Positions 1 to 4,592 of a DNA stretch of 6,498 nt are shown here, one piece after another (within the stretch, counting starts at the first letter, position 1; the number at the start of each line of letters is the position of its first letter). Made by a program: the position numbers and the translations under genes. The notes under the pieces are model-generated. The model was not told the DNA's origin. It ran no database searches and saw nothing but the letters and a program-made list of their open reading frames with translations. The DNA lies in assembly GCA_013331125.1 (NCBI GenBank), contig DUGW01000125.1:794-7291 (forward strand). The letters are read 5' to 3'. Source of the stretch: Candidatus Woesearchaeota archaeon. GTDB taxonomy: Archaea > Nanoarchaeota > Nanoarchaeia > Woesearchaeales > UBA11576.

Positions 1-174
1 CAGAACATGTTCTGGGCATTGTTCTATAATGTGCTTGGAATCCCTATCGCTGCAGGACTGTTATACCCGTTCACTGGGTGGCTCTTAAGCCCGATCATCG
101 CTGGCGGCGCCATGGCCATGAGCAGTGTCAGCGTCGTGAGCAACAGCCTTCTGCTGAAGTACAAAACATTGTAA
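1..174 (+). CDS. copA: Cu+-exporting P-type ATPase, C-terminal end only (CopA)
   Basis: This is the last 57 residues of a P1B-type ATPase that pumps Cu+ out of the cytoplasm; the start lies before the window. Two membrane helices are visible. The first begins with NMFWALFYN, whose Tyr9-Asn10 pair is the copper-binding YN of CopA transmembrane helix 7 (known in Archaeoglobus CopA). The second, around [20 protein letters not shown], carries Met40 and Ser44, matching the Met and Ser ligands of helix 8. These residues separate Cu+/Ag+ pumps from Zn/Cd/Co pumps, so copper or silver is the expected substrate. The short tail after the last helix (LLLKYKTL) is normal for the family. The catalytic DKTG and nucleotide-binding parts are not in the window. 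It is the anchor for reading the next genes as copper-related. Confidence 0.93.
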   Translation, partial: QNMFWALFYNVLGIPIAAGLLYPFTGWLLSPIIAGGAMAMSSVSVVSNSLLLKYKTL

Positions 175-182
175 GGATATCG

Positions 183-211
183 TGGTTTACTCCTAGAAAC
201 CATAAATTTTT
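183..211 (+). terminator. Possible hairpin plus T-run after copA
   Basis: TGGTTT (183-188) and AAACCA (197-202) form a perfect 6-bp inverted repeat with an 8-nt loop, and a run of five T follows at 207-211. It lies between the copA stop and the next gene's promoter, so it could end copA transcription. Because it abuts the TATA-like element it could instead be an operator for a metal-responsive regulator. The stem is short and AT-rich, so neither role is secure. Confidence 0.3.
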
Positions 212-214
212 AAA
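207..214 (+). promoter_or_regulatory. TATA-like element for the DsbA-family gene
   Basis: TTTTTAAA sits in an AT-rich stretch. An archaeal TATA box centred near 211 would place the RNA start near 237, giving a leader of about 9 nt to the GTG at 246 or about 18 nt to the ATA at 255. The longer leader would just hold the GGGGTGAT ribosome-binding motif at 243-250. Confidence 0.45.
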
Positions 215-242
215 CATATTCAACCGTTTTCCATAACTATAC

Positions 243-250
243 GGGGTGAT
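243..250 (+). promoter_or_regulatory. Ribosome-binding site overlapping the GTG start (GGGGTGAT)
   Basis: GGTGAT is complementary to the archaeal 16S 3' end (...ATCACCTCC). It contains the GTG that would be the conventional start at 246. At 3083 and 3531 the GTG of the same motif lies exactly 9 nt before an ATG; here that position (255) is ATA. The start is therefore ambiguous between GTG 246 and ATA 255. Confidence 0.55.
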
Positions 251-1064
251 TAGAATAACAGAACATGAATCTAAAAATGAACATAGACATGAAGAAAAGC
301 CACGCAGGCATGAAGAGCCTGAGGAAGAGTCAAGTCCAAGAGCAGGTCCTAACTGGGCTCAAGTCGTTGTCATGATACTTCTTGGCATATTGGTCATCCA
401 GCTTTGGGGTGTTGGTGATAAGCTTGATACTTTAGCTGTAAAGCTTGAAGCTCCAACAGCAGCTGCTCCTTCAGCACCTGCAGCAGCACCTAGCGCACCA
501 AGTGCTCCGGCAGCTCCGAGCGCTCCATCTGCACCGACTGACATGAAGTCTTTGATGGATGATGATGCCATCAAGGGAAGTCCTGATGCTCCTGTGACTA
601 TTGTTGAATGGTCTGATTATGAGTGTCCTTACTGCGTAAGGTTCTACCAACAGACCTATGCTCAATTGAAATCAGAATACATCGACACTGGTAAAGTCAA
701 GTTTGTCTTCCGTGATTACCCATTGCCATTCCACAAGAATGCGCAGAAAGCTCACGAGGCTGCTGAGTGTGCAGGTGATCAGGGCAAGTATTATGAGATG
801 CATGACAAACTCTTCGAGTCTGGCGTCTCTGGCGGAGTTGCAGCATTCAAAGGCTATGCTTCAGACCTAGGTCTTGACTCGACAGAGTTCAATAGTTGTC
901 TTGACTCTGGCAAACATGCTGCAGAAGTGGCTGCTGATATGAAGGCTGGTCAGGCCGCAGGTATAACCGGCACTCCTGGTTTCATCATCAATGGCCAGAA
1001 GATATCTGGTGCCCAGCCTTTCGCCAACTTCAAGGCAATCATTGACGCAGAACTGGCAAAATAA
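246..1064 (+). CDS. Membrane-anchored DsbA-family thiol:disulfide oxidoreductase
   Basis: 272 residues if started at GTG 246; the alternative start at ATA 255 removes three residues. Residues 1-36 are charged and rich in Glu/His/Arg and probably cytoplasmic. Residues 37-56 form one membrane helix (VVVMILLGILVIQLWGV). Residues 69-98 are an Ala-Pro-Ser linker, and residues 110-272 form a DsbA-type thioredoxin fold outside the membrane. The active site is Cys127-Pro-Tyr-Cys130, and the cis-proline loop is Thr243-Pro244 (GITGTPGFIING). Cys175 and Cys218 are two further cysteines that could form a second disulfide. The family makes or exchanges disulfides in exported proteins. Lying between copA and copper-type genes, it might keep cysteine ligands of the CuA-type cupredoxin in the right redox state, but that is inference. 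Oxidase versus reductase direction cannot be told from sequence. Confidence 0.9.
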   Translation: MIRITEHESKNEHRHEEKPRRHEEPEEESSPRAGPNWAQVVVMILLGILVIQLWGVGDKLDTLAVKLEAPTAAAPSAPAAAPSAPSAPAAPSAPSAPTDMKSLMDDDAIKGSPDAPVTIVEWSDYECPYCVRFYQQTYAQLKSEYIDTGKVKFVFRDYPLPFHKNAQKAHEAAECAGDQGKYYEMHDKLFESGVSGGVAAFKGYASDLGLDSTEFNSCLDSGKHAAEVAADMKAGQAAGITGTPGFIINGQKISGAQPFANFKAIIDAELAK

Positions 1065-1065
1065 G

Positions 1066-1124
1066 TCTTTTATTTTTTCTTCTTTATTTTTTCTTCTTTA
1101 TTTTTTCTTCTTTATTTTTTCTTT
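1066..1124 (+). terminator. Tandem oligo-T terminator (14-bp repeat)
   Basis: Directly after the DsbA-family stop lies a 14-bp unit, TTTATTTTTTCTTC, repeated at 1069-1082, 1083-1096 and 1097-1110, plus a partial copy from 1111. Each copy gives a run of six T. Archaeal RNA polymerase terminates at oligo-T tracts without needing a hairpin, so this is a strong terminator candidate in which each repeat would be a separate stop site. Confidence 0.7.
1069..1121 (+). repeat. 14-bp tandem repeat, about 3.8 copies
   Basis: Three perfect copies of TTTATTTTTTCTTC are followed by an 11-nt partial copy (TTTATTTTTTC). Copies are identical, which points to recent slippage or selection to keep the T-tracts. 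Confidence 0.85.
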
Positions 1125-1130
1125 AGTTAT

Positions 1131-1234
1131 AGCGTCACCGCCGCCCAGACTCCCTCAGCATCTGATTATGCAACGCGCTGCAACCGGATCCGTGCTGCTG
1201 ATGACATATCGATAGGAGTCGCCGCAGTGACGCT
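1131..1234. repeat. Long imperfect inverted repeat, possible structured RNA
   Basis: This 104-bp GC-rich block sits between the T-rich terminator and the promoter of the next gene. AGCGTCAC (1131-1138) pairs with GTGACGCT (1227-1234). Then come one mismatch, GC/GC, one mismatch, GC/GC, a CCA bulge, and GACTCC (1148-1153) pairing with GGAGTC (1215-1220). Further in, TCAGCA (1155-1160) can pair with TGCTGA (1196-1201). That is 18 nearly continuous outer base pairs plus 6 inner ones. There is no convincing ORF, tRNA shape or known guide-RNA box set, and no clear promoter of its own. It may be a small RNA, a regulatory structure or a remnant of a small mobile element. Confidence 0.5.
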
Positions 1235-1260
1235 GAGTAGAGAGAAAACAGACAGCATCC

Positions 1261-1280
1261 TATAAAAACCCTTATAAACC
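1261..1280 (+). promoter_or_regulatory. Tandem TATA boxes for the tRNA thiolase gene
   Basis: TATAAAAACC (1261-1270) is followed by TTATAAACC (1272-1280). The second box is centred near 1275, about 26 bp before the ATG at 1301. That puts the RNA start at or next to the start codon, as in a leaderless archaeal mRNA. No GGTGAT motif is present before the ATG, which agrees. The first box would start RNA near 1290. Confidence 0.65.
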
Positions 1281-1300
1281 TTTCTCCATTCCCAAAATAC

Positions 1301-2311
1301 ATGAGCGAAAGACGTAAATTCATGGAAGGTTTCGAGAAGAAGGTCCGTCAGACCATACGCCAGTACAACCTTTTCAAAAGACAGGATAAGATAGCTGTAG
1401 CAGTGTCTGGCGGGAAAGACTCCACTGTCCTTCTTTACATCCTGAAAAAGATGGGTTACAATGTAGAGGGTATAACAATTGATGCTGTCATCGGCAATTA
1501 CACCAAGCAGAACCTTGAAAATCTGAAGGAAGTCTGCAAGAAACATGACATCAAACTCCATATCGTCTCTTTCCGTGAAGAGTTCGGCATGTCCTTGTGC
1601 TACATGCGCTCTGTCCTTGATGAAAAAGCCAAAGCAAGAGGAAAACAGAAGGGTAAGCCTAACAAATACTCATCATGCATGATCTGTGGCATCCTCAAGA
1701 GATACCTTCTCAACAAATACGCCCGCGATCTTGGCTTCAATTACCTGGCCACTGGTCATAATATGGATGATGAAGCCCAGTCTTTCATGATGAATGTCTT
1801 CCGTAATGATTTCTCTCTGGGAAAACGCATGGGCCCCATAACCGGTATGAAAGAACAACCCGGCCTGGTCAGAAGAGTGAAGCCCCTGGCCCGTACCAGC
1901 GAGGAAGACATAAAAAGATATTCTCAGATAATGGAGTTCCCTGTGAATTATGGGATCTGCCCTTGTTCTGTCAATGCATACAGAAGAGAATACATCAAGA
2001 TCCTTGATGAGTTTGAGAAGACCCATCCTTGTGTCAAGAATAATATTGTAAAGTTCCAGGACCAGCTTAAGGCTCTGGCAATAGAACAGGGAGACGATGG
2101 CCAGGTCTCAACCTGTAAGAACTGTGGTGAACCTTCAAACAATGAGCTTTGCAGGACGTGCACATTATTCGAAGAGTTGAATGTCAATCCTGACAATCCG
2201 ACCATCATCCCTGAAGACAAGGACCCTGGACCGGATTATCCTGATGCCCAGGCAAAGGAGATGTGTTCTCCTGGAGAGCAGGAGCAGTTCTGCATTTCTG
2301 ACCAGGAATGA
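1301..2311 (+). CDS. TtuA/Ncs6-like (TIGR00269 type) tRNA 2-thiolation enzyme
   Basis: 336 residues, cytoplasmic. The family adenylates a tRNA uridine and replaces its C2 oxygen with sulfur: U54 for TtuA, U34 for Ncs6/NcsA. The PP-loop ATP site is Ser36-Gly-Gly-Lys-Asp-Ser41. Cys126-x2-Cys129 (SSCMICGILKRY) and Cys220 in GICPCS match the three cysteines that hold the [4Fe-4S] cluster in TtuA; Cys222 is also nearby. ATGHNMDDEA (150-159) is the family signature. Cys272/Cys275 and Cys284/Cys287 form the C-terminal zinc finger. The usual N-terminal zinc finger is absent: the protein begins at the helix just before the PP-loop, and the upstream bases in the same frame do not encode it. The tail after residue 300 is acidic and Pro-rich. 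The ATG is chosen because the TATA spacing fits a leaderless start. U34 or U54 specificity cannot be decided here. Confidence 0.9.
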   Translation: MSERRKFMEGFEKKVRQTIRQYNLFKRQDKIAVAVSGGKDSTVLLYILKKMGYNVEGITIDAVIGNYTKQNLENLKEVCKKHDIKLHIVSFREEFGMSLCYMRSVLDEKAKARGKQKGKPNKYSSCMICGILKRYLLNKYARDLGFNYLATGHNMDDEAQSFMMNVFRNDFSLGKRMGPITGMKEQPGLVRRVKPLARTSEEDIKRYSQIMEFPVNYGICPCSVNAYRREYIKILDEFEKTHPCVKNNIVKFQDQLKALAIEQGDDGQVSTCKNCGEPSNNELCRTCTLFEELNVNPDNPTIIPEDKDPGPDYPDAQAKEMCSPGEQEQFCISDQE

Positions 2312-2330
2312 CCCGCAACCGCACAAAACT

Positions 2331-2338
2331 TTTATATA
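2331..2338 (+). promoter_or_regulatory. TATA box for the Met-rich membrane protein gene
   Basis: TTTATATA is a textbook archaeal TATA box. Centred near 2334, it predicts an RNA start near 2361, just before the GAGGTGATC motif. It argues that the upstream ATG at 2308, which overlaps the previous stop, is not the start. Confidence 0.75.
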
Positions 2339-2361
2339 CCCTAATATCATATTTTTCTTCA

Positions 2362-2370
2362 GAGGTGATC
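2362..2370 (+). promoter_or_regulatory. Strong ribosome-binding site GAGGTGATC
   Basis: All nine bases match the complement of the archaeal 16S 3' end (AGGAGGTGATCC). The GTG at 2365 lies inside this motif, so it is unlikely to serve as start codon while the motif is paired to rRNA. The codon at the spacing used by the neighbouring genes is ATC at 2374. Confidence 0.7.
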
Positions 2371-2967
2371 AACATCAAGAAACTGCTGATATTTCTGCTT
2401 TTAATCGCTATTCTGCCTGCTGTCATTGCTCAGGAGCACGACACAGGAGAAGCAGAGACACTTATTGAGAGCGGCGTATCATGTGATGATCTTTCTGAAG
2501 TGCAGCTCGAGATGATCGGTGAGTATTTCATGGATCAGATGCATCCTGATGAGGAACACGAGATCATGGATGAGATGATGGGTGGTGAAGGTTCTGTCAC
2601 CCTTGAGCAGGCGCATATAGAGATAGGACGGATGTTCTATTGTGGAGAGCGCACTTATGGCATGATGGGTATGATGGGTCCTGGCTCGAGAAGCCGCTGG
2701 GCAGAAGGTTCAGGGATGATGGGCGATTATGGTTATTATCCCAAGAGGGAGTATTACGCGAAAACATTCGATCTAAGAGGTGATTACACGATGGGATATG
2801 GGATGATGGGAAGCGGAATGTCAACATTCGGTTATATCGGTTGGTGGCTCTTGAAATTGCTCTATTTCGCTATCGGCAGTTTCATATTCGCAGTCATCTT
2901 CTGGGCGACACATGGCTGGTTGAACCGCTGTTGCCAGCACGATAAGAAAGAGCACAAGAAGAAGTGA
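2365..2967 (+). CDS. Met-rich single-pass membrane protein, putative copper binder
   Basis: 200 residues counted from GTG 2365; 197 if translation begins at ATC 2374, which gives an ordinary signal peptide starting (M)KKLLIF. Residues 4-22 are a signal peptide ending AVIA. Residues 30-95 form a Cys/Met/His-rich outer domain (Cys40, Cys93, EYFMDQMHPDEEHEIMDEMM). Residues 98-153 hold repeated Gly-Met-Met motifs (YGMMGMMG, SGMMGDYG, YGMMGSGM). About 155-181 is a membrane helix, and the tail NRCCQHDKKEHKKK is basic with Cys/His. Met-rich exported segments commonly bind Cu+, and copA and a CuA-type cupredoxin lie nearby, so a copper-binding role is likely. That role is inferred from composition. 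I recall similar archaeal and candidate-phyla proteins with the outer domain but no established function. Confidence 0.8.
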   Translation: MINIKKLLIFLLLIAILPAVIAQEHDTGEAETLIESGVSCDDLSEVQLEMIGEYFMDQMHPDEEHEIMDEMMGGEGSVTLEQAHIEIGRMFYCGERTYGMMGMMGPGSRSRWAEGSGMMGDYGYYPKREYYAKTFDLRGDYTMGYGMMGSGMSTFGYIGWWLLKLLYFAIGSFIFAVIFWATHGWLNRCCQHDKKEHKKK

Positions 2968-3033
2968 AAGGACTTATCGATAGATGTTCAAGTAAGTTGA
3001 AGGCGCCCGTATTTGAGGGGTCTGCAGCCTGAG

Positions 3034-3039
3034 TTATAC
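3034..3039 (+). promoter_or_regulatory. Possible TATA element for the cupredoxin gene
   Basis: TTATAC centred near 3036 would start RNA near 3062, about 20 nt before the ATG at 3083, leaving room for the GGGTGAT motif. The match is modest. The interval 2968-3082 otherwise shows no gene; it contains an 8-bp palindrome, TATCGATA, at 2975-2982. Confidence 0.35.
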
Positions 3040-3071
3040 TCATAAGGTTCTCGCAGAAAATATAGTTTGCA

Positions 3072-3078
3072 GGGTGAT
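3072..3078 (+). promoter_or_regulatory. Ribosome-binding site GGGTGAT deciding the ATG at 3083
   Basis: GGTGAT lies four bases before ATG 3083. It includes an in-frame GTG at 3074 that would add three residues (MIH). The ATG is preferred because it gives a standard MKK lipoprotein signal and proper spacing. Confidence 0.7.
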
Positions 3079-3082
3079 ACAT

Positions 3083-3514
3083 ATGAAAAAGATGTTTCTG
3101 GTCATTGTTTTGAGCACACTATTATTGTATGGTTGTGCCGGCCCCAGCGCTCCTGAAACACCGTCGGCACCTGCTCCTGCAGAAGTCCCGGCTCAGGTCA
3201 TGCCTGCACCAGCCGCGCCAGCATCTTCTGTCGGAGGAGAGGTCAGGGAGTTCACGATGACTGCAAAGCAGTGGGAATTCCAGCCCGACACAGTCGAGGT
3301 CAACCAAGGCGATACTGTAAAGCTGAAGATCACGAGCTCTGATGTCGCGCACGGGATTGCCCTTCCGGATTTTGATGTGAACGAAAATCTCGAACCGGGA
3401 AATGAGGTCATTATCGAGTTTGTCGCTGACAAGAAAGGGGAGTTCAGCTTCTGGTGTAATATCCCTTGCGGATCAGGCCACAGGGATATGCGTGGCACAC
3501 TTATTGTGAGATGA
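3083..3514 (+). CDS. Lipoprotein cupredoxin with CuA-type copper site
   Basis: 143 residues. Residues 1-18 are a lipoprotein signal, MKKMFLVIVLSTLLLYGC, with Cys18 as the likely lipid-bearing residue. Residues 20-49 are an Ala-Pro-Ser linker, and residues 52-143 form a cupredoxin beta-barrel. The copper ligands follow the CuA pattern of cytochrome oxidase subunit II and N2O reductase: His90 (DVAHGI), then Cys125-x3-Cys129-x3-His133-x2-Met136 (WCNIPCGSGHRDM). All five side-chain ligands are present. CuA is a two-copper electron-transfer centre, but no oxidase subunit I gene or subunit II membrane hairpin is seen here. The protein could carry electrons, or hold or deliver copper outside the membrane. 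Its Ala-Pro linker resembles that of the DsbA-family protein upstream. Confidence 0.88.
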   Translation: MKKMFLVIVLSTLLLYGCAGPSAPETPSAPAPAEVPAQVMPAPAAPASSVGGEVREFTMTAKQWEFQPDTVEVNQGDTVKLKITSSDVAHGIALPDFDVNENLEPGNEVIIEFVADKKGEFSFWCNIPCGSGHRDMRGTLIVR

Positions 3515-3520
3515 TACTAA

Positions 3521-3525
3521 GGTGA
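3521..3525 (+). promoter_or_regulatory. Ribosome-binding site GGTGA deciding the ATG at 3531
   Basis: GGTGA begins six bases after the cupredoxin stop. Its GTG (3522) is in frame but lies exactly 9 nt before ATG 3531, the same geometry as at 3074/3083, so ATG 3531 is preferred. The tiny gap suggests co-transcription with the cupredoxin gene. Confidence 0.6.
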
Positions 3526-3530
3526 ATGGA

Positions 3531-3911
3531 ATGTATGGCCATAAGAAGCAGATTGATGCGGGCTTTGAAGAGACTGTCAGCAGGACTAAGGAAGCCTTGA
3601 AGGCAGAGGGTTTCGGTATCCTCACCGAGATCGATGTAAAGGCTACACTGAAGAAGAAGCTAGATGTGGAATGGGACAAGTATATCATCCTCGGAGCCTG
3701 TAATCCTCCTTTCGCATACAAGGCGCTTCAGGCTGAGAAGGAGATAGGTCTTATGCTTCCCTGCAATGTGATTGTCTATGAGGAGTCAGGCAGGGTGTTT
3801 GTCTCTGCCATTCTCCCCACGCAGGCCATGGGCATGATAGACAATCCTGAATTGAAGGATATAGCTGTCCAGGTAGAGGAGAAGCTCAAGAAGACCATTG
3901 ACAATGTTTGA
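3531..3911 (+). CDS. DUF302 family protein
   Basis: 126 residues from ATG 3531; an in-frame GTG at 3522 would add three. The pattern fits DUF302 (COG3439): an N-terminal segment rich in Glu and Lys around DAGFEETVSRTKEALKAEGFG, then a helix with ILTEIDVKATLKKKLD, then YIILGACNPPFAYKALQ and IGLMLPCNVIVYE, ending in a Lys-rich helix. Cys57 in the conserved GACNP motif and Cys78 in LPCNV are the only cysteines. There is no signal peptide, so it is probably cytoplasmic. The family's molecular function is not established. It follows the cupredoxin gene by 16 nt and overlaps the methyltransferase gene, so it looks like part of the same operon. Confidence 0.88.
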   Translation: MYGHKKQIDAGFEETVSRTKEALKAEGFGILTEIDVKATLKKKLDVEWDKYIILGACNPPFAYKALQAEKEIGLMLPCNVIVYEESGRVFVSAILPTQAMGMIDNPELKDIAVQVEEKLKKTIDNV

Positions 3912-4434
3912 TGATCATGAGAAAAATGTCAAGGGATGGTATTCACTCTTGGGCGCCCGTTGGTACAACCCTTTCAGGAGGGTCTGGACATGGGCAGTCG
4001 CAGGCAGGGCTGAGAAGAGACTCGTAAAGACCCTCGAGGAGGTATGCACTCCTAAGACAAGGATATTGGAGCTCGGCTGCGGCACAGGCATAAACATTGG
4101 TAGGATCCTGAGACAGAATATCCCATTCCGCTCGTATACAGGTCTTGATTTCTCCGAGGACATGCTTTCCATCGCGAAGGAGAGGTTCGGCAGCGATAAG
4201 AGAGTATCATTGCGCCAGCAGGACATAACTACAGGACCTGGCAGAGAGAAGTATGATGTACTGATATCCACTTGGGTGCTCTCTCACCTTGAAGACCCCT
4301 CAGGCGTGATTAACAGGCATCATAGACAGCTCAACAGAAAAGGCATCATCCTTCTTGTCTTCCTCGGCAGGCCGCGATGGTACATCAATTTCTGTTCTAT
4401 CCCTTTGCCCGTCTTTTCGCCACCAGGTACGTGA
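3904..4434 (+). CDS. Class I SAM-dependent methyltransferase, reading frame broken near its C-terminus
   Basis: 176 residues in this frame, starting at ATG 3904, which overlaps the end of the DUF302 gene by 8 nt and suggests translational coupling. The SAM-binding motif I is ILELGCGTGINIG (54-66), followed by Asp82 in YTGLDFSEDML and DVLISTWVLSHLEDP (118-132). The N-terminal segment WYSLLGARWYNPFRRVWTWAVAG is aromatic and basic and could touch the membrane. It is the fold of small-molecule or lipid methyltransferases; the substrate is unknown. After about residue 163 (WYINF) the sequence becomes atypical (CSIPLPVFSPPGT) and stops, while the proper C-terminus continues in the -1 frame to 4523. 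With the shift corrected the protein would be about 206 residues. Confidence 0.82.
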   Translation: MFDDHEKNVKGWYSLLGARWYNPFRRVWTWAVAGRAEKRLVKTLEEVCTPKTRILELGCGTGINIGRILRQNIPFRSYTGLDFSEDMLSIAKERFGSDKRVSLRQQDITTGPGREKYDVLISTWVLSHLEDPSGVINRHHRQLNRKGIILLVFLGRPRWYINFCSIPLPVFSPPGT

Positions 4435-4523
4435 CAGATGATCAGGTGAAAAGATTCAAGGGTGAGAAGACCATCAAGAGATTCGCTGGAGGTATAACCG
4501 CTCTTGTGATAATACGTAAATAG
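4392..4523 (+). pseudogene. Out-of-frame C-terminus of the methyltransferase
   Basis: Read one base back from the upstream frame, 4392-4523 encodes LFYPFARLFATRYV and continues to end in FAGGITALVIIRK and a TAG stop. This looks like a normal end for this kind of methyltransferase and joins smoothly to RPRWYINF upstream. One missing base around 4388-4392 would explain it. Either the gene carries a frameshift mutation, or the assembly has a one-base error, or decoding involves a -1 shift; an indel or error is the simplest reading. Confidence 0.7.
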
Positions 4524-4539
4524 AATTCTCTTCGAAATG

Positions 4540-4549
4540 TTTATATAAT
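4540..4549 (+). promoter_or_regulatory. TATA box for the subtilase gene
   Basis: TTTATATAAT is a strong archaeal TATA box centred near 4544. It predicts an RNA start near 4571, giving a leader of about 22 nt before ATG 4593, with GAGG at 4584-4587 as a short ribosome-binding site. It makes the protease a separate transcription unit. Confidence 0.75.
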
Positions 4550-4592
4550 ATAGAAAGAAGTATTTCTCTTATTTTCAGTAAAAGAGGAAAAA

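Noticed and set aside
991..1215. Open frame over the end of the DsbA-family gene and the T-rich repeat
   Set aside because: Its hydrophobic Phe/Leu stretch comes only from translating the T-rich terminator repeat, and it overlaps a secure gene in another frame.
1131..1234. MITE or insertion sequence with terminal inverted repeats
   Set aside because: No target-site duplication is visible at the flanks (TTAT left, GAGT right) and there is no second copy in the window; kept only as one possible origin of the hairpin.
1195..1240. C/D-box guide RNA: TGATGA (1199-1204) and CTGA (1233-1236) flanked by a 4-bp CTGC/GTAG stem
   Set aside because: The 28-nt interior is short for an archaeal C/D sRNA and has no clear internal D' or C' box. 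The D box and flanks also fall in the longer inverted repeat, which competes for pairing.
1166..1561. 131-codon open frame on the - strand opposite the thiolase gene
   Set aside because: It is antisense to a conserved enzyme, crosses its promoter and shows no recognisable domain; it is a shadow frame, as are the - strand frames elsewhere in the window.
2308..2364. ATG at 2308 overlapping the thiolase stop as the start of the Met-rich protein
   Set aside because: The extension would place a strong TATA box and a 9-base ribosome-binding match inside the coding region and add an odd leader before a good signal peptide.
3083..3514. Cytochrome c oxidase subunit II
   Set aside because: The copper ligands match, but there is no N-terminal two-helix membrane region and no oxidase subunit I gene nearby; it is a short lipoprotein cupredoxin.
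4384..4396. Programmed -1 frameshifting in the methyltransferase gene
   Set aside because: The bases ATC AAT TTC do not form a good X XXY YYZ slippery site and no clear downstream stem was seen; a one-base indel is simpler.
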